From Alphaproteobacteria bacterium (GTDB taxonomy: Bacteria; Pseudomonadota; Alphaproteobacteria; Rhodobacterales; Rhodobacteraceae), in contig JAUIIJ010000034.1 in assembly GCA_030431825.1 (NCBI GenBank), positions 1 to 52,388 of the forward strand: 52,388 bases of DNA. The letters run 5' to 3'. A program made the position numbers and the translations under genes. Positions within the stretch are counted from its first letter, which is position 1. The number at the start of each line of letters is the position of its first letter. Shown one piece after another: positions 38,190 through 46,050 of this stretch. The notes below the pieces were generated by a model that searched no databases, was not told the DNA's origin, and worked only from the letters and a program-made list of their open reading frames with translations.

Positions 38190-39226
38190 TGTTCAGTCCC
38201 GGCATCTGGTGGATCGGATTGACGATGAATCTGTCTGGTTCTGAAGTCCAGACCTTGCAGGTGTATTCGTAGGGTGTGAGGCCGCCGAGGGTTCTTGAGC
38301 CTGCGGGCGAAGTTGTAGGCCGCGATGAAGTCTGCGAGGTGGGTGCGGAGCTGATCGTGGCTATCGTAGTGAAAGCGTTTGACGATGGCGTCTTTGATCG
38401 TTCGGTTCATCCGCTCGACCTGGCCGTTTGTCGGGGAAACAGTCCCCCGGACTGTTTTCTGATCCTCCAAACTCCAGGGATGGTTTGGCTTGGTCAGCCG
38501 ATGCTCGATCCCGTTGGCTTCGCAAATCATATCGAAGCGCATCTGCCGGGAATCGGCGGTGTTCCTGTTGCGGGGCTGTTCGGCGAACTGGATGCCGCTC
38601 GCCATTGGGCTCGAACCAATGGCGCCTTCAATGGCTCGCTCGGTCAGGATCGTGTGGATCCGGTAAGGAACAGCCTCCAGCAGGTGCTCCAGGAACTCCC
38701 ACGCCGTCCGCCTGTCAGCCTTTTCGACGAGATGGGTCATGGGAAACTTGCTCGTGCGGTCCATGCCGACGAAAAGGCAGAACTTGCCTTCAGCGGTCTG
38801 CACTTCCGCGATATCTATATGGAAGAAGCCTATGGGATATCGTTTGAACCGCTGGCGTTTCGGCTTGTCGCCACCGACATCAGGCAGACGCGAGATGCCA
38901 TGGCGCTGAAGGCACCGGTGCAGCGCTGACCGTGTCAGATGCGGGATCGACGGCTGCAGGGCATAGAGGCAGTCGTCCAGCGGCAACAGGGTGCGCCGCC
39001 TGAACGCAACGATGGCCGCGTCCCCGGCTTCGGTCAGGACCGTGGAGCGCGGCTCCTTCGGTCCGGTCTTGCGATCCCCGACCGTCTCGCGCTTGCGCCA
39101 CTTCGCGACAGTCTTCAGATTGATCCCGAGTTCCCGGATCAACTCCGCGGTCGAAGCTTGCGATCGCTGTATGGCAGCTCGGATGGCGTGCGTGGTCGTG
39201 GCGCTCCCGTGACGAACTTGTCCCAT
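38185..39226 (-). pseudogene. IS481-family transposase with a C-terminal frameshift
   Basis: The start is ATG 39226 (MGQVRHGSATTTHAIRAAIQ) after GGAGG; an ATG at 39241 also reads in frame. The N-terminal HTH and first catalytic Asp (FFHIDIAEVQ) are present. In the second region the usual TDNG motif is replaced by an inserted stretch (LTERAIEGAIGSSPMASGIQ), so the second Asp looks lost. Near 38291-38296 one extra base shifts the frame: removing it restores GLTPYEY, then TSEPDRF and HQMPGLNT with a stop in the target CTAG (38185), the normal family end. As it stands the frame continues to 38123 outside the element. It is probably inactive. Confidence 0.8.
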
Positions 39227-39283
39227 AAGCCTCCCTTCCAAGCCGGAGAAAGGATCGCACCATCAAAACCGTGGGAGCAAACA
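38190..39283 (-). mobile_element. Complete IS481-family element (1094 bp)
   Basis: The element is bounded by TGTTCAGTCCCGGCATCTGG at 38190 and, on the other strand from 39283, TGTTTGCTCCCACGGTTTTG. These are imperfect terminal inverted repeats starting TGTT. A 6-base direct repeat TCTAGG flanks both ends (38184-38189 and 39284-39289), matching the NCTAGN target duplication known for IS481. The transposase fills the element on the minus strand. The ends are related to the copies at both window edges. Confidence 0.85.
38601..38623. repeat. Perfect 8-bp inverted repeat inside the transposase gene
   Basis: GCCATTGG (38601-38608) and CCAATGGC (38616-38623) flank GCTCGAA. The dyad lies exactly in the in-frame insert that replaces the catalytic TDNG motif of the transposase, so it may be a small mobile hairpin or a recombination scar. 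Confidence 0.5.
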
Positions 39284-39291
39284 TCTAGGTT

Positions 39292-39453
39292 GAATGCCTG
39301 AACAGCCACTGATTCATGAACCTTGAGGGCGCGGCCGAAAAGTTGGAGGCTTCGCGTGGAGACCACAATGAAGAACGGTCGCACAGTGCAATCGGGCACA
39401 AGGTTCCGGCGGACCCGATGAACTCGGTACACGACACCAGCCCGTGCACCTGA
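39292..39453 (+). pseudogene. Remnant of an IS3-family transposase (orfB C-terminus)
   Basis: The frame reads ECLNSH, a stop at 39310-39312 where IS3 orfB proteins have Trp, then FMNLEGAAEKLEASRGD and HNEERSHSAIGHKVP before the natural-looking stop at 39451. This corresponds to the end of the integrase core and C-terminal tail of IS3 orfB (NEERPHSAIG-type motif). The rest of the element is missing on the left, where the IS481 target site begins. No IS3 terminal repeat was identified. Confidence 0.8.
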
Positions 39454-39565
39454 TTGGCGGGCGTAAACTCTGACAACGGTCGAGGGTGCGTTGGGTAGCA
39501 CATCACCAACCTGCAGGCTCGCGTCACGAACGAGGGACGGGCAGGGGCAGGTCACTCGTGTTTGA

Positions 39566-41053
39566 TCAGAACGGTGGGTTTCGCAAATATCCAAGGCGCG
39601 TGTTTCTGTGTGGGGTGTGTGTGTTCGACGGCTCTGCATTTCCAGCCATCGCGCCTGCCGCACGCAGATCGGCCAGCAACTCGGATCGGGCTCGCGAGGC
39701 TGCGTTGCCGCTCAATCGCAGGATATGGCTCGGGTGCCAACTCAACATTACCGCGCCACCGTCAAGGGCAGTTTCGATTTCGCCACGCCGGGCTCGCAGC
39801 GGCAAGTCTGTACCGGTCAGGGCATAGGCAGCAGACGCGCCAAGCGCCAGCACCAGTTTCGGCTTGACCAGCCGCCGTTCCAGATCGAGCCACCATCGAC
39901 ACTGTTCGATTTCATTGCGATCGGGTGACTGGTGGATGCGCCGCTTGCCGCGTGGCCGGAATTTGAAGTGTTTCACCGCGTTGGTTTTCCAGACCGCGCC
40001 AATGCCCGCATCCTTGATGAGCCGGGTGAGCAGTTGTCCCGCCGGACCGACAAAGGGGCGACCTGCGATATCCTCATTGTCGCCGGGTTGTTCACCCACG
40101 ATCATCAGCGGTGCGGAAGCATCGCCCTCGCCCCAGACGGTTTGCGTCGCAGCTTCGCAAAGGGTGCAGCGACGGCACCGTGACGCAGCATCCCGGGCGT
40201 CGCCCATCGTCCGGGGCAGCGCGGAGATTTCGGGAACAGACAATCGGTTCAGGATACGCTCGGCGCGTGCCGGCGCCTGGGTGGGCATGGCGGCGTGCAT
40301 CGCGGCGACGCGGCTCTCGGCGTCCGCAAGCATATCGGGGATGAGCCTCGTTTCAGGAAGGTTTTTCCAGTATTTGAGTGGCATCTCGGAGCGCATCGCC
40401 TGAAGATGCAGACGTGCCGGGTTGAAAATGTTGCTGAAATAAGTGCCCCACAGGGCCTCTGAAGTATCTTCCGGCAGCTTGGGCCGTTCTGCAGGCGGAT
40501 GGAAGCTCAGATCACCCGCCTCGAAACAGGCCACGCCCGTGGGTGTCGCGATTGTCCAGTCCATATCGGCAAACCGGCGGGCGAAGAACGGCGTTGCGGT
40601 TTCGAGGATCAGGTGATCCGGTTCGAACCATGCACCAAAGCGGCGGCGAGGTCCGTCGGACGGCAATTCGCGAAATCGGACGAAGGCATGCATCTTGTGA
40701 ACATCCCTCGCCACCGCTTTTCGCAAACGCGCCAGCTTGCGCGACAATGGATCCGCGGGGTTCTCCAGCGCGCGCCGGTCGGTCTGATGACGATAGAGCG
40801 CCTCATAGAGCAGGGCAGGCGCATTTGCCTGCGTGTGGCAAAGCACCGATGCCGCCGTTTTCAGGAAGCTTCTGGTCACTGTCACATCTGCCGGGCCGTC
40901 CATTTCGGGAGCCGCTGTCCCTGTGAAAAGCCCTTCATCCCCACCGCGGTCCCAGAAGATTTCGTCCGGGGGCACATGGTGCACGAGAAACCGACGGGCG
41001 TTGTCGCGCCAGACGTCAAAGAACCCTCGCTGTGGCAGCGACACATGGTACAT
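39566..41053 (-). CDS. DUF4130 / UdgX-type uracil-DNA glycosylase fusion
   Basis: A 495-residue fusion. Residues up to about 240 form a DUF4130 domain (ends PLKYWKNLPE). Residues about 285-475 are an iron-sulfur UDG with cysteines at 293, 296 and 299 (CRRCTLC), the GEQPGD loop at 320-325, the UdgX-specific KRRIHQ loop at 370-375 and HPSHILR at 440-446. In mycobacterial UdgX the histidine of that loop forms a covalent bond to the uracil-derived abasic site; the same residue is present here. ATG at 41053 shares its A with the stop of the radical-SAM gene (TGATG), so the genes are coupled. The last 25 or so residues (NAEPSNTHTPHRNTRLGY...) do not resemble UdgX and may be read-through into rearranged DNA. 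Confidence 0.9.
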   Translation of the reverse strand: MYHVSLPQRGFFDVWRDNARRFLVHHVPPDEIFWDRGGDEGLFTGTAAPEMDGPADVTVTRSFLKTAASVLCHTQANAPALLYEALYRHQTDRRALENPADPLSRKLARLRKAVARDVHKMHAFVRFRELPSDGPRRRFGAWFEPDHLILETATPFFARRFADMDWTIATPTGVACFEAGDLSFHPPAERPKLPEDTSEALWGTYFSNIFNPARLHLQAMRSEMPLKYWKNLPETRLIPDMLADAESRVAAMHAAMPTQAPARAERILNRLSVPEISALPRTMGDARDAASRCRRCTLCEAATQTVWGEGDASAPLMIVGEQPGDNEDIAGRPFVGPAGQLLTRLIKDAGIGAVWKTNAVKHFKFRPRGKRRIHQSPDRNEIEQCRWWLDLERRLVKPKLVLALGASAAYALTGTDLPLRARRGEIETALDGGAVMLSWHPSHILRLSGNAASRARSELLADLRAAGAMAGNAEPSNTHTPHRNTRLGYLRNPPF

Positions 41054-42282
41054 CAAAACAGGCTCAGTTGCTTTGGCGGTGTGGCGAACCGCGCGCGCAG
41101 GTCGTCACGGTCGGTCAGTGCCCCGGGCGACCAGTCCGGCACTGTCACAAAGGGTTTTGCCACGCCCATCCGTGCGCCGATGCGGATCAGATCGCCATAG
41201 CGCAATGCACCCGACCGTCGAGCGGTCAGAATACGGCTCACCGTCCGTGTTCCAAAGCCCGGCACCCGCAACAGCGTGTTGCGGTCGGCGCGATTGATGT
41301 CGATTGGAAAAAGACCCCGGTTCGCAATCGCCCATGCCAGCTTGGGATCAACGTCCAGATCGAGATCGCCCGAGGGCGCGGTACTCGTGATCTCGTCGAC
41401 ATCAAAGCCGTAGAACCGCAAAAGCCAGTCCGCCTGATACAGTCGGTGTTCCCGCATCAATGGCGGTTTGACGAGCGGAAGAGCGACGGAAGCGTCGGGA
41501 ATGGGGGAGAAAGCAGAGTAATACACACGATTGAGCTTGTATCCGGTATAGAGCCGGGTGGCGGTGGTCAGAATATCCCGATCGTTCGCGGCGTCGGCGC
41601 CGACAATCATCTGGGTCGATTGTCCGGCAGGCGCGAACCGCGCAGCGCGCTTGCCGCTATGGCTTTTCTCGCTGCTTTCCTGACGTTTCAACCGGACGGC
41701 AGCCATCGCCGCGCGGATCGTTTCGGGCTTTTTCTGGGGTGCAAGCGCGCGGGTGCTGGAATCGCGCGGCAGTTCGATATTGACCGAAAGACGGTCGGCA
41801 TACAGGCCCGCCGCGTCGATCAGGTCCTGGCTCGCTTCGGGGATTGTCTTGAGGTGGATATACCCTTTGAATCCGTGGTCGCGTCGGAGCGTGCGTGCAA
41901 TGCGGACCATATCCTCCATCGTGTCGTCCGGGCTGCGAATGATCCCCGAACTCAGGAACAGCCCCTCGATATAATTGCGCCGATAGAATTCCAGTGTAAG
42001 CGTCACCACCTCTTCGGGGGAAAAGCGGGCGCGCTCAACCCCGCTGCTCACGCGGTTGATGCAATAGGCGCAATCGTAGATGCAGAAGTTGGTCATCAGG
42101 ATCTTGAGCAGGCTGATACACCGCCCATCCGGCGTATAGGCATGACAGATGCCGCTGCCCCCGGCGCTTCCCAGCCCGCCGTCGCGAGAGTCGCGACGCG
42201 TCGTACCGGACGAAGCGCAAGACGCATCATATTTCGCGGCATCGGCGAGAATGGCCAGTTTTTCTTGAAGCGTTCGTCGCAT
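41053..42282 (-). CDS. Putative DNA modification/repair radical SAM protein (UDG-linked)
   Basis: A 409-residue radical SAM enzyme. The 4Fe-4S triad C67-x3-C71-x2-C74 lies in NFCIYDCAYC. The start MRRTLQEKLAILADAAKYDA is the conserved beginning of the family, which fixes ATG 42282. The C-terminal part (PIDINRADRNTLLRVPGFG) is a helix-hairpin-helix that binds DNA. The family is known to travel with DUF4130 and UDG genes, and its reaction is not established; a photolyase-like or base-modifying role is inferred. It is the first gene of the operon. An SOS box lies immediately before it, so damage control is likely. Confidence 0.9.
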   Translation of the reverse strand: MRRTLQEKLAILADAAKYDASCASSGTTRRDSRDGGLGSAGGSGICHAYTPDGRCISLLKILMTNFCIYDCAYCINRVSSGVERARFSPEEVVTLTLEFYRRNYIEGLFLSSGIIRSPDDTMEDMVRIARTLRRDHGFKGYIHLKTIPEASQDLIDAAGLYADRLSVNIELPRDSSTRALAPQKKPETIRAAMAAVRLKRQESSEKSHSGKRAARFAPAGQSTQMIVGADAANDRDILTTATRLYTGYKLNRVYYSAFSPIPDASVALPLVKPPLMREHRLYQADWLLRFYGFDVDEITSTAPSGDLDLDVDPKLAWAIANRGLFPIDINRADRNTLLRVPGFGTRTVSRILTARRSGALRYGDLIRIGARMGVAKPFVTVPDWSPGALTDRDDLRARFATPPKQLSLF

Positions 42283-42283
42283 G

Positions 42284-42298
42284 GAACAAAGATAGAAC
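42284..42298 (-). promoter_or_regulatory. LexA (SOS) box GTTC-N7-GTTC
   Basis: On the minus strand the sequence is GTTC TATCTTT GTTC (42298 to 42284), an exact match to the alphaproteobacterial LexA site GTTC-N7-GTTC. It ends one base before the ATG of the radical-SAM gene, so LexA binding would block the transcription start. No other site of this form was noticed in the intergenic regions I read closely. Confidence 0.8.
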
Positions 42299-42496
42299 AA
42301 AGAGCGTGATCTGCAAGTGTGTGATGACCGGCATGAAACATTTCCACCAATCTCCATCGGAGCGAGCGCCCACATGATCCGATGCTTCCGATCTTCGAAA
42401 AGCATATGTTCTCGAGTTGACGGCCTTGGTGGCACTATTCAGATCGCTGGTCTTTCCCACCGACGTTGCCAACCGCTATGTTTGGGAAAATAGTGG

Positions 42497-42538
42497 AAAC
42501 ACATTCTTCGCAAGATCGAGCCCGACTGTGATGATCTC
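42497..42538 (-). pseudogene. Possible IS110-family transposase remnant
   Basis: On the minus strand 14 codons read EIITVGLDLAKNVF, the characteristic first strand (with catalytic Asp) of IS110/IS1111 transposases. The frame then departs from the family and stops soon after. The match is short but distinctive. Confidence 0.4.
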
Positions 42539-42624
42539 CCGAATAACCGCTCTTCTTAGTGGATCGTTGCAGACCCACCTTGGCACAGGGATGCCGTCAC
42601 ATCATCAGGACCCACAGGACCAAT

Positions 42625-43653
42625 TCAGTTCGCCCTGGTTTCGGCTGAAATCGCACGGGACAGCATGGCACGGAAGCTCTTTGCGCCCGCATCGAGGCCA
42701 AGGTCGATATGTGGGGTTCTGGCGTGTTTCATGCCGCGATGCACCTCCTCCAGGATCGCGCGATCCTCTTCAAATGCCACGCGCGCGCCCTTGTTCATAT
42801 ATTCGGACACCTCGCGGTCATCGGCATGATCGTTGCGGTGCTGAAACCAGAAATATCGGGTACGGTCCGCGTCCAGCGGGGTCATGAAATTGTAGGAAAT
42901 GTTGATGAACGTATCCTGCACCGGCTCGGACCCATAGCCGCCAGTGCCGACCGGTGTATAGATCGACTTGTTCAGGCCGATACCGGGCAGGCACATCTCG
43001 TAGTGCTGCAAGCGGTCGCAATTTCCGCCGAACCGCAGCAGCCTTTCGTAGTAGGGCGAGGGCGGTTGATCGCTGATCCAGCGTGAGACCACGACACCGG
43101 TGTCGTGGCGTTCTAGGTCCAGCGGCGCGCCATCGGTGCCAGCCCCGGCAAATGACGAGACATGCACCCAGGCGACATGGCTGGGATCGAGAAGATTGTC
43201 GCATATCCACAGATAGTTGCAGTCGATATCCATCGTGCCGCCATCAGTCATGCCCCAGGCGGGATTATCGAAATTCTCGATGGGAAAGATCAGATCCGGA
43301 TCGGCTAGGTCCGGATCGCCCATCCAGATCCACAACAGACGATAGCGATCGGTGACCGGATAAGATTTGACCACCGCGCGCCGGGGAATAGCGTTGGCCT
43401 GGGTGGGTGCGGCCACGCAGGTTCCGGCGCAGTCGAATGTCAGCCCGTGATAGCCGCATTCCACATTATCGCCCTTCAGGTTCCCGCGGGACAGCGGCAA
43501 TTTGCGATGCGGGCAGGCATCCTCAAGTGCCACGGGGCTGCCGTCTTCCTTGCGGTAGAGGACGATATCCTCGCCCAGAAATCTCTCGGGCCTGAGGTCA
43601 CGCCCAATTTCCTTGCTCCAGCCCGCCACATACCAGCAATTTCTAAGATACAT
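42625..43653 (-). CDS. Rieske-type ring-hydroxylating oxygenase, large subunit (VanA/phthalate-dioxygenase class)
   Basis: A 342-residue oxygenase. The Rieske cluster is bound by Cys47-x-His49 (CPHR) and Cys66-x2-His69 (CGYHG). The mononuclear iron site has His159 and His164 with Asp152 or Asp156 before them (DNLLDPSHVAWVH). Such single-component-class oxygenases hydroxylate or demethylate aromatic, N-methyl or O-methyl substrates and need a separate reductase, which is not in the window. ATG at 43653 is chosen because MYLRNCWYVAGW is the family start and AAAGGG precedes it. It lies downstream of the LysR gene in the same direction. Confidence 0.92.
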   Translation of the reverse strand: MYLRNCWYVAGWSKEIGRDLRPERFLGEDIVLYRKEDGSPVALEDACPHRKLPLSRGNLKGDNVECGYHGLTFDCAGTCVAAPTQANAIPRRAVVKSYPVTDRYRLLWIWMGDPDLADPDLIFPIENFDNPAWGMTDGGTMDIDCNYLWICDNLLDPSHVAWVHVSSFAGAGTDGAPLDLERHDTGVVVSRWISDQPPSPYYERLLRFGGNCDRLQHYEMCLPGIGLNKSIYTPVGTGGYGSEPVQDTFINISYNFMTPLDADRTRYFWFQHRNDHADDREVSEYMNKGARVAFEEDRAILEEVHRGMKHARTPHIDLGLDAGAKSFRAMLSRAISAETRAN

Positions 43654-43741
43654 CTTCGAACCCTTTCCCGCTTGGTCGATTGGCAGCGGCATCTTGCATC
43701 AATCGGGTGTGTGGCGCTATCACGTAGGGATAATATGGAGA

Positions 43742-44689
43742 TTAGGCTGGCTTATCGTTCTGCGGGATGGCGTCAGGCAGTCCGGGGTTGGCGGCCACTT
43801 CGTTCCGGATCCACGAGGTAAAGTCGCGCACCTTGGCGCTCTGTTCGGGATCGCGCCGGTAGACAAGCCAGTAGGACAGGGGCGATTGTGCCGCTTCCGT
43901 GAAGGGGCGAACCAGCCGCCCATCGTATAGTGCGTCGACCACCAGAGGCGTGCGGCCGAGCGCGACTCCAAGCCCCTGAACCGCCGCTTGCACAACCATG
44001 TTCGATTGCCCGAAACGTCGGGATTTCAGCGGCTTGGGAAGGGTAAAGCCGCAATTGCGTGCCCAGAACTCCCAGGTCGGGGCGGCATTGCCAAAGCTCT
44101 CATTGTCGTCATGCAGCATCGTGTGATGAGCCAGATCGTCGATTGTTTTCAAACCCTTCCCACCGTCCAGCAACGATGGCGCGCAGACCGGGGTCAGACT
44201 TTCATGCACCAGATGCTCGACCTGAAAACCGGGGTAATCGCCCAATCCATAGCGGATGCCGATATCTGCATCGGAGGCCGAAAACGGGTGTTGCCCGGTA
44301 TCGGTCGCGATCGAGACTGCGAGATGCGGGTGGGTCACATCGAAATTGTAGAGCCGGGGAAACAGCCATGTAAAGGCAAAGCCGGGCAGGCAACTGATTA
44401 CGATGGTGTTTTCCGACCGGGTCCGGTCGCGCAACTGGGCACAGACATCCGATATCCGACCCAGCCCGTCCGAGATCGCCCGCGCCAGCTGTTCGCCCTC
44501 GCGCGTGGGCCGCGACCTGCGGGCGCCCCGGATCAGCAGTTCATGGCCAAGCCATTCCTCCAGGCCCTTCACATGCTGGCTGATCGCGCTCTGACTGACA
44601 CCCAGTTCCTGGGCCGCTGCGGAAAAGCCCGAATGGCGGACCACCGCTTCGAATGCGCGCAACGAAGAGAAGGGCAGGTTCATTATCAT
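43742..44689 (-). CDS. LysR-family regulator (GcvA-like)
   Basis: A 315-residue LysR protein. The HTH (FSAAAQELGVSQSAISQHVKGLE) begins about residue 25, and the effector domain resembles GcvA-type regulators. ATG at 44689 has AGG 9 bases before it; ATG 44683 (MNLPFSSLRAFEAV) is a close alternative. It is divergent from the NicX/M29-like gene and upstream of the Rieske oxygenase gene, so it probably controls both directions from the 103-base gap at 44690-44792. The C-terminal end is polar and has no added domain. Confidence 0.92.
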   Translation of the reverse strand: MIMNLPFSSLRAFEAVVRHSGFSAAAQELGVSQSAISQHVKGLEEWLGHELLIRGARRSRPTREGEQLARAISDGLGRISDVCAQLRDRTRSENTIVISCLPGFAFTWLFPRLYNFDVTHPHLAVSIATDTGQHPFSASDADIGIRYGLGDYPGFQVEHLVHESLTPVCAPSLLDGGKGLKTIDDLAHHTMLHDDNESFGNAAPTWEFWARNCGFTLPKPLKSRRFGQSNMVVQAAVQGLGVALGRTPLVVDALYDGRLVRPFTEAAQSPLSYWLVYRRDPEQSAKVRDFTSWIRNEVAANPGLPDAIPQNDKPA

Positions 44690-44792
44690 ATTAGCCAACC
44701 TAATGCGAGGCATTATTGAAATCAAATAGATGGCAGGCTCGCGCGGAGGCTAAGATCGCGCTGGTTCCGAATGGGTGAAAAGGACAGCGCGC

Positions 44793-45878
44793 ATGCAAAA
44801 TATGTCGCCGGAAAACGGAGCGATCAACCTGCTTCGCAACTGTGCGGATGCGCGGCCCGGCGAGCGGTTGCTGATCGCCTATGAGGCGCCCGAATACGGT
44901 TACTTCGACGCTGCTTCGGTCGGCGTGGTCACCCGGGCGGCGCGGTCAATCGGACTGAAGGTGGAGACGCTCGATGTCGGGTTCGACCCGGACACACCGC
45001 ATCTGTCGCCCGCCTTGCTGAAACGGTTCAACATCGCCGATATCGTGGTTTTCCTGGCACGGCTCGGGGATCAGCTGCGCTTCAGCGAGATGCCGGTGGG
45101 CAAACGTGTCGTGGTCAGTTTCGCATTGTCCGAACATCAGTTCGGCTCTGGTTTTGCAAATGGTCACCACGCCGCGTTTCTGGCGCTGAAAGATGCGGCC
45201 AACCAAGCCTTCGACCGGGCCGCACGAGTGCGCATCACCTGCCCGTTGGGCACCGAGATCAACGGCCGGCCGCAGATGAACATGACGTCCGAGGGTGATA
45301 CCAGCGTGCGGCGGTTTCCGATGTCGGTTTTCACACCGGTGCCCGCGCACAGCTTTTCGGGGCGCGTGGCGCTTGGTTTCCTGACCGGGACGGGCTCGCG
45401 TTATTACGATGGCTATTCGACCGAATTCGATGCGCCGGTTTTTGCATTGCTTGACCATGGGCGGCTGACCGGCTTCGAGGGGCAGGCGCGGGATGTGGCG
45501 CGCGCCAATGCGCACTATGACCGGGTCTCCGCCCGGTTCGGGATCGACCGCGATTTCGTTCATTCCTGGCATGGGGGCATTCATCCGGGATGCGGCTTTC
45601 CCTGGGACATGCGCCGGAACTGGGAACGCTGGGGGGGTGCCGCTTTTGGAAATCCCCGGGTCCTGCATTTTCACACCTGCGGCGCCTATGCCCCCGGCGA
45701 GATCAGCTGGAATGTAATCGACCCGACTATCGAGGTTGATGGTCTGACCCTGTGGGACAGAGGTGCGTTCATGGCCCGACGGCTGCCCGGCGGTCCGGAA
45801 ATTCTGGCACAATACCCCTGTGCAGAGGCTCTTTTCCAGCAACCCGACACCGATATCGGGCTGCGCGAGCCTGGTTGA
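44793..45878 (+). CDS. NicX/M29-aminopeptidase-like protein, possible ring-cleaving enzyme
   Basis: A 361-residue protein of the fold shared by M29 aminopeptidases and the 2,5-dihydroxypyridine dioxygenase NicX. The N-terminus (INLLRNCADARPGERLLIAY) is a helix-strand unit; histidines cluster in FVHSWHGGIHPGCG and VLHFHTCGAYAPGE, followed by WNVIDPTIEVDG, where the metal site is expected. Annotation pipelines may call it a leucyl aminopeptidase. In the company of two oxygenase systems, a ring-cleavage or hydrolytic role is an inference. ATG 44793 has AAAGGA 8 bases upstream; a GTG at 44775 is less likely. The desaturase gene follows after 172 bases in the same direction. Confidence 0.65.
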   Translation: MQNMSPENGAINLLRNCADARPGERLLIAYEAPEYGYFDAASVGVVTRAARSIGLKVETLDVGFDPDTPHLSPALLKRFNIADIVVFLARLGDQLRFSEMPVGKRVVVSFALSEHQFGSGFANGHHAAFLALKDAANQAFDRAARVRITCPLGTEINGRPQMNMTSEGDTSVRRFPMSVFTPVPAHSFSGRVALGFLTGTGSRYYDGYSTEFDAPVFALLDHGRLTGFEGQARDVARANAHYDRVSARFGIDRDFVHSWHGGIHPGCGFPWDMRRNWERWGGAAFGNPRVLHFHTCGAYAPGEISWNVIDPTIEVDGLTLWDRGAFMARRLPGGPEILAQYPCAEALFQQPDTDIGLREPG

Positions 45879-46050
45879 ATGACCTCTGCGTGAAGCCGCG
45901 CGGCGACACTTGATCGAATCGCGCATCGCTTTTAGATCTGGCGGCAATGGGGCCGAAAGGACGCGGCCCTATGGTGCGGAGCACTTCCGTCTCCGGCGCC
46001 GGCGATGACGAAGATGGTGGACGAAACCCACCTCCGCGCCCGGCAAATCT

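Larger units (their letters stand above)
42283..42624. other. Intergenic region upstream of the radical-SAM gene
   Basis: A 342-base gap containing the LexA box at its left end and a short IS110-like remnant at 42497-42538. The remainder has no recognisable gene. The Rieske oxygenase gene begins on the far side and reads toward this gap. Confidence 0.5.

Noticed and set aside
39139..39663. A 174-codon minus-strand frame across the IS481/IS3 junction
   Set aside because: Its sequence is the antisense of the IS3 orfB remnant and joins unrelated pieces, so it is not a gene.
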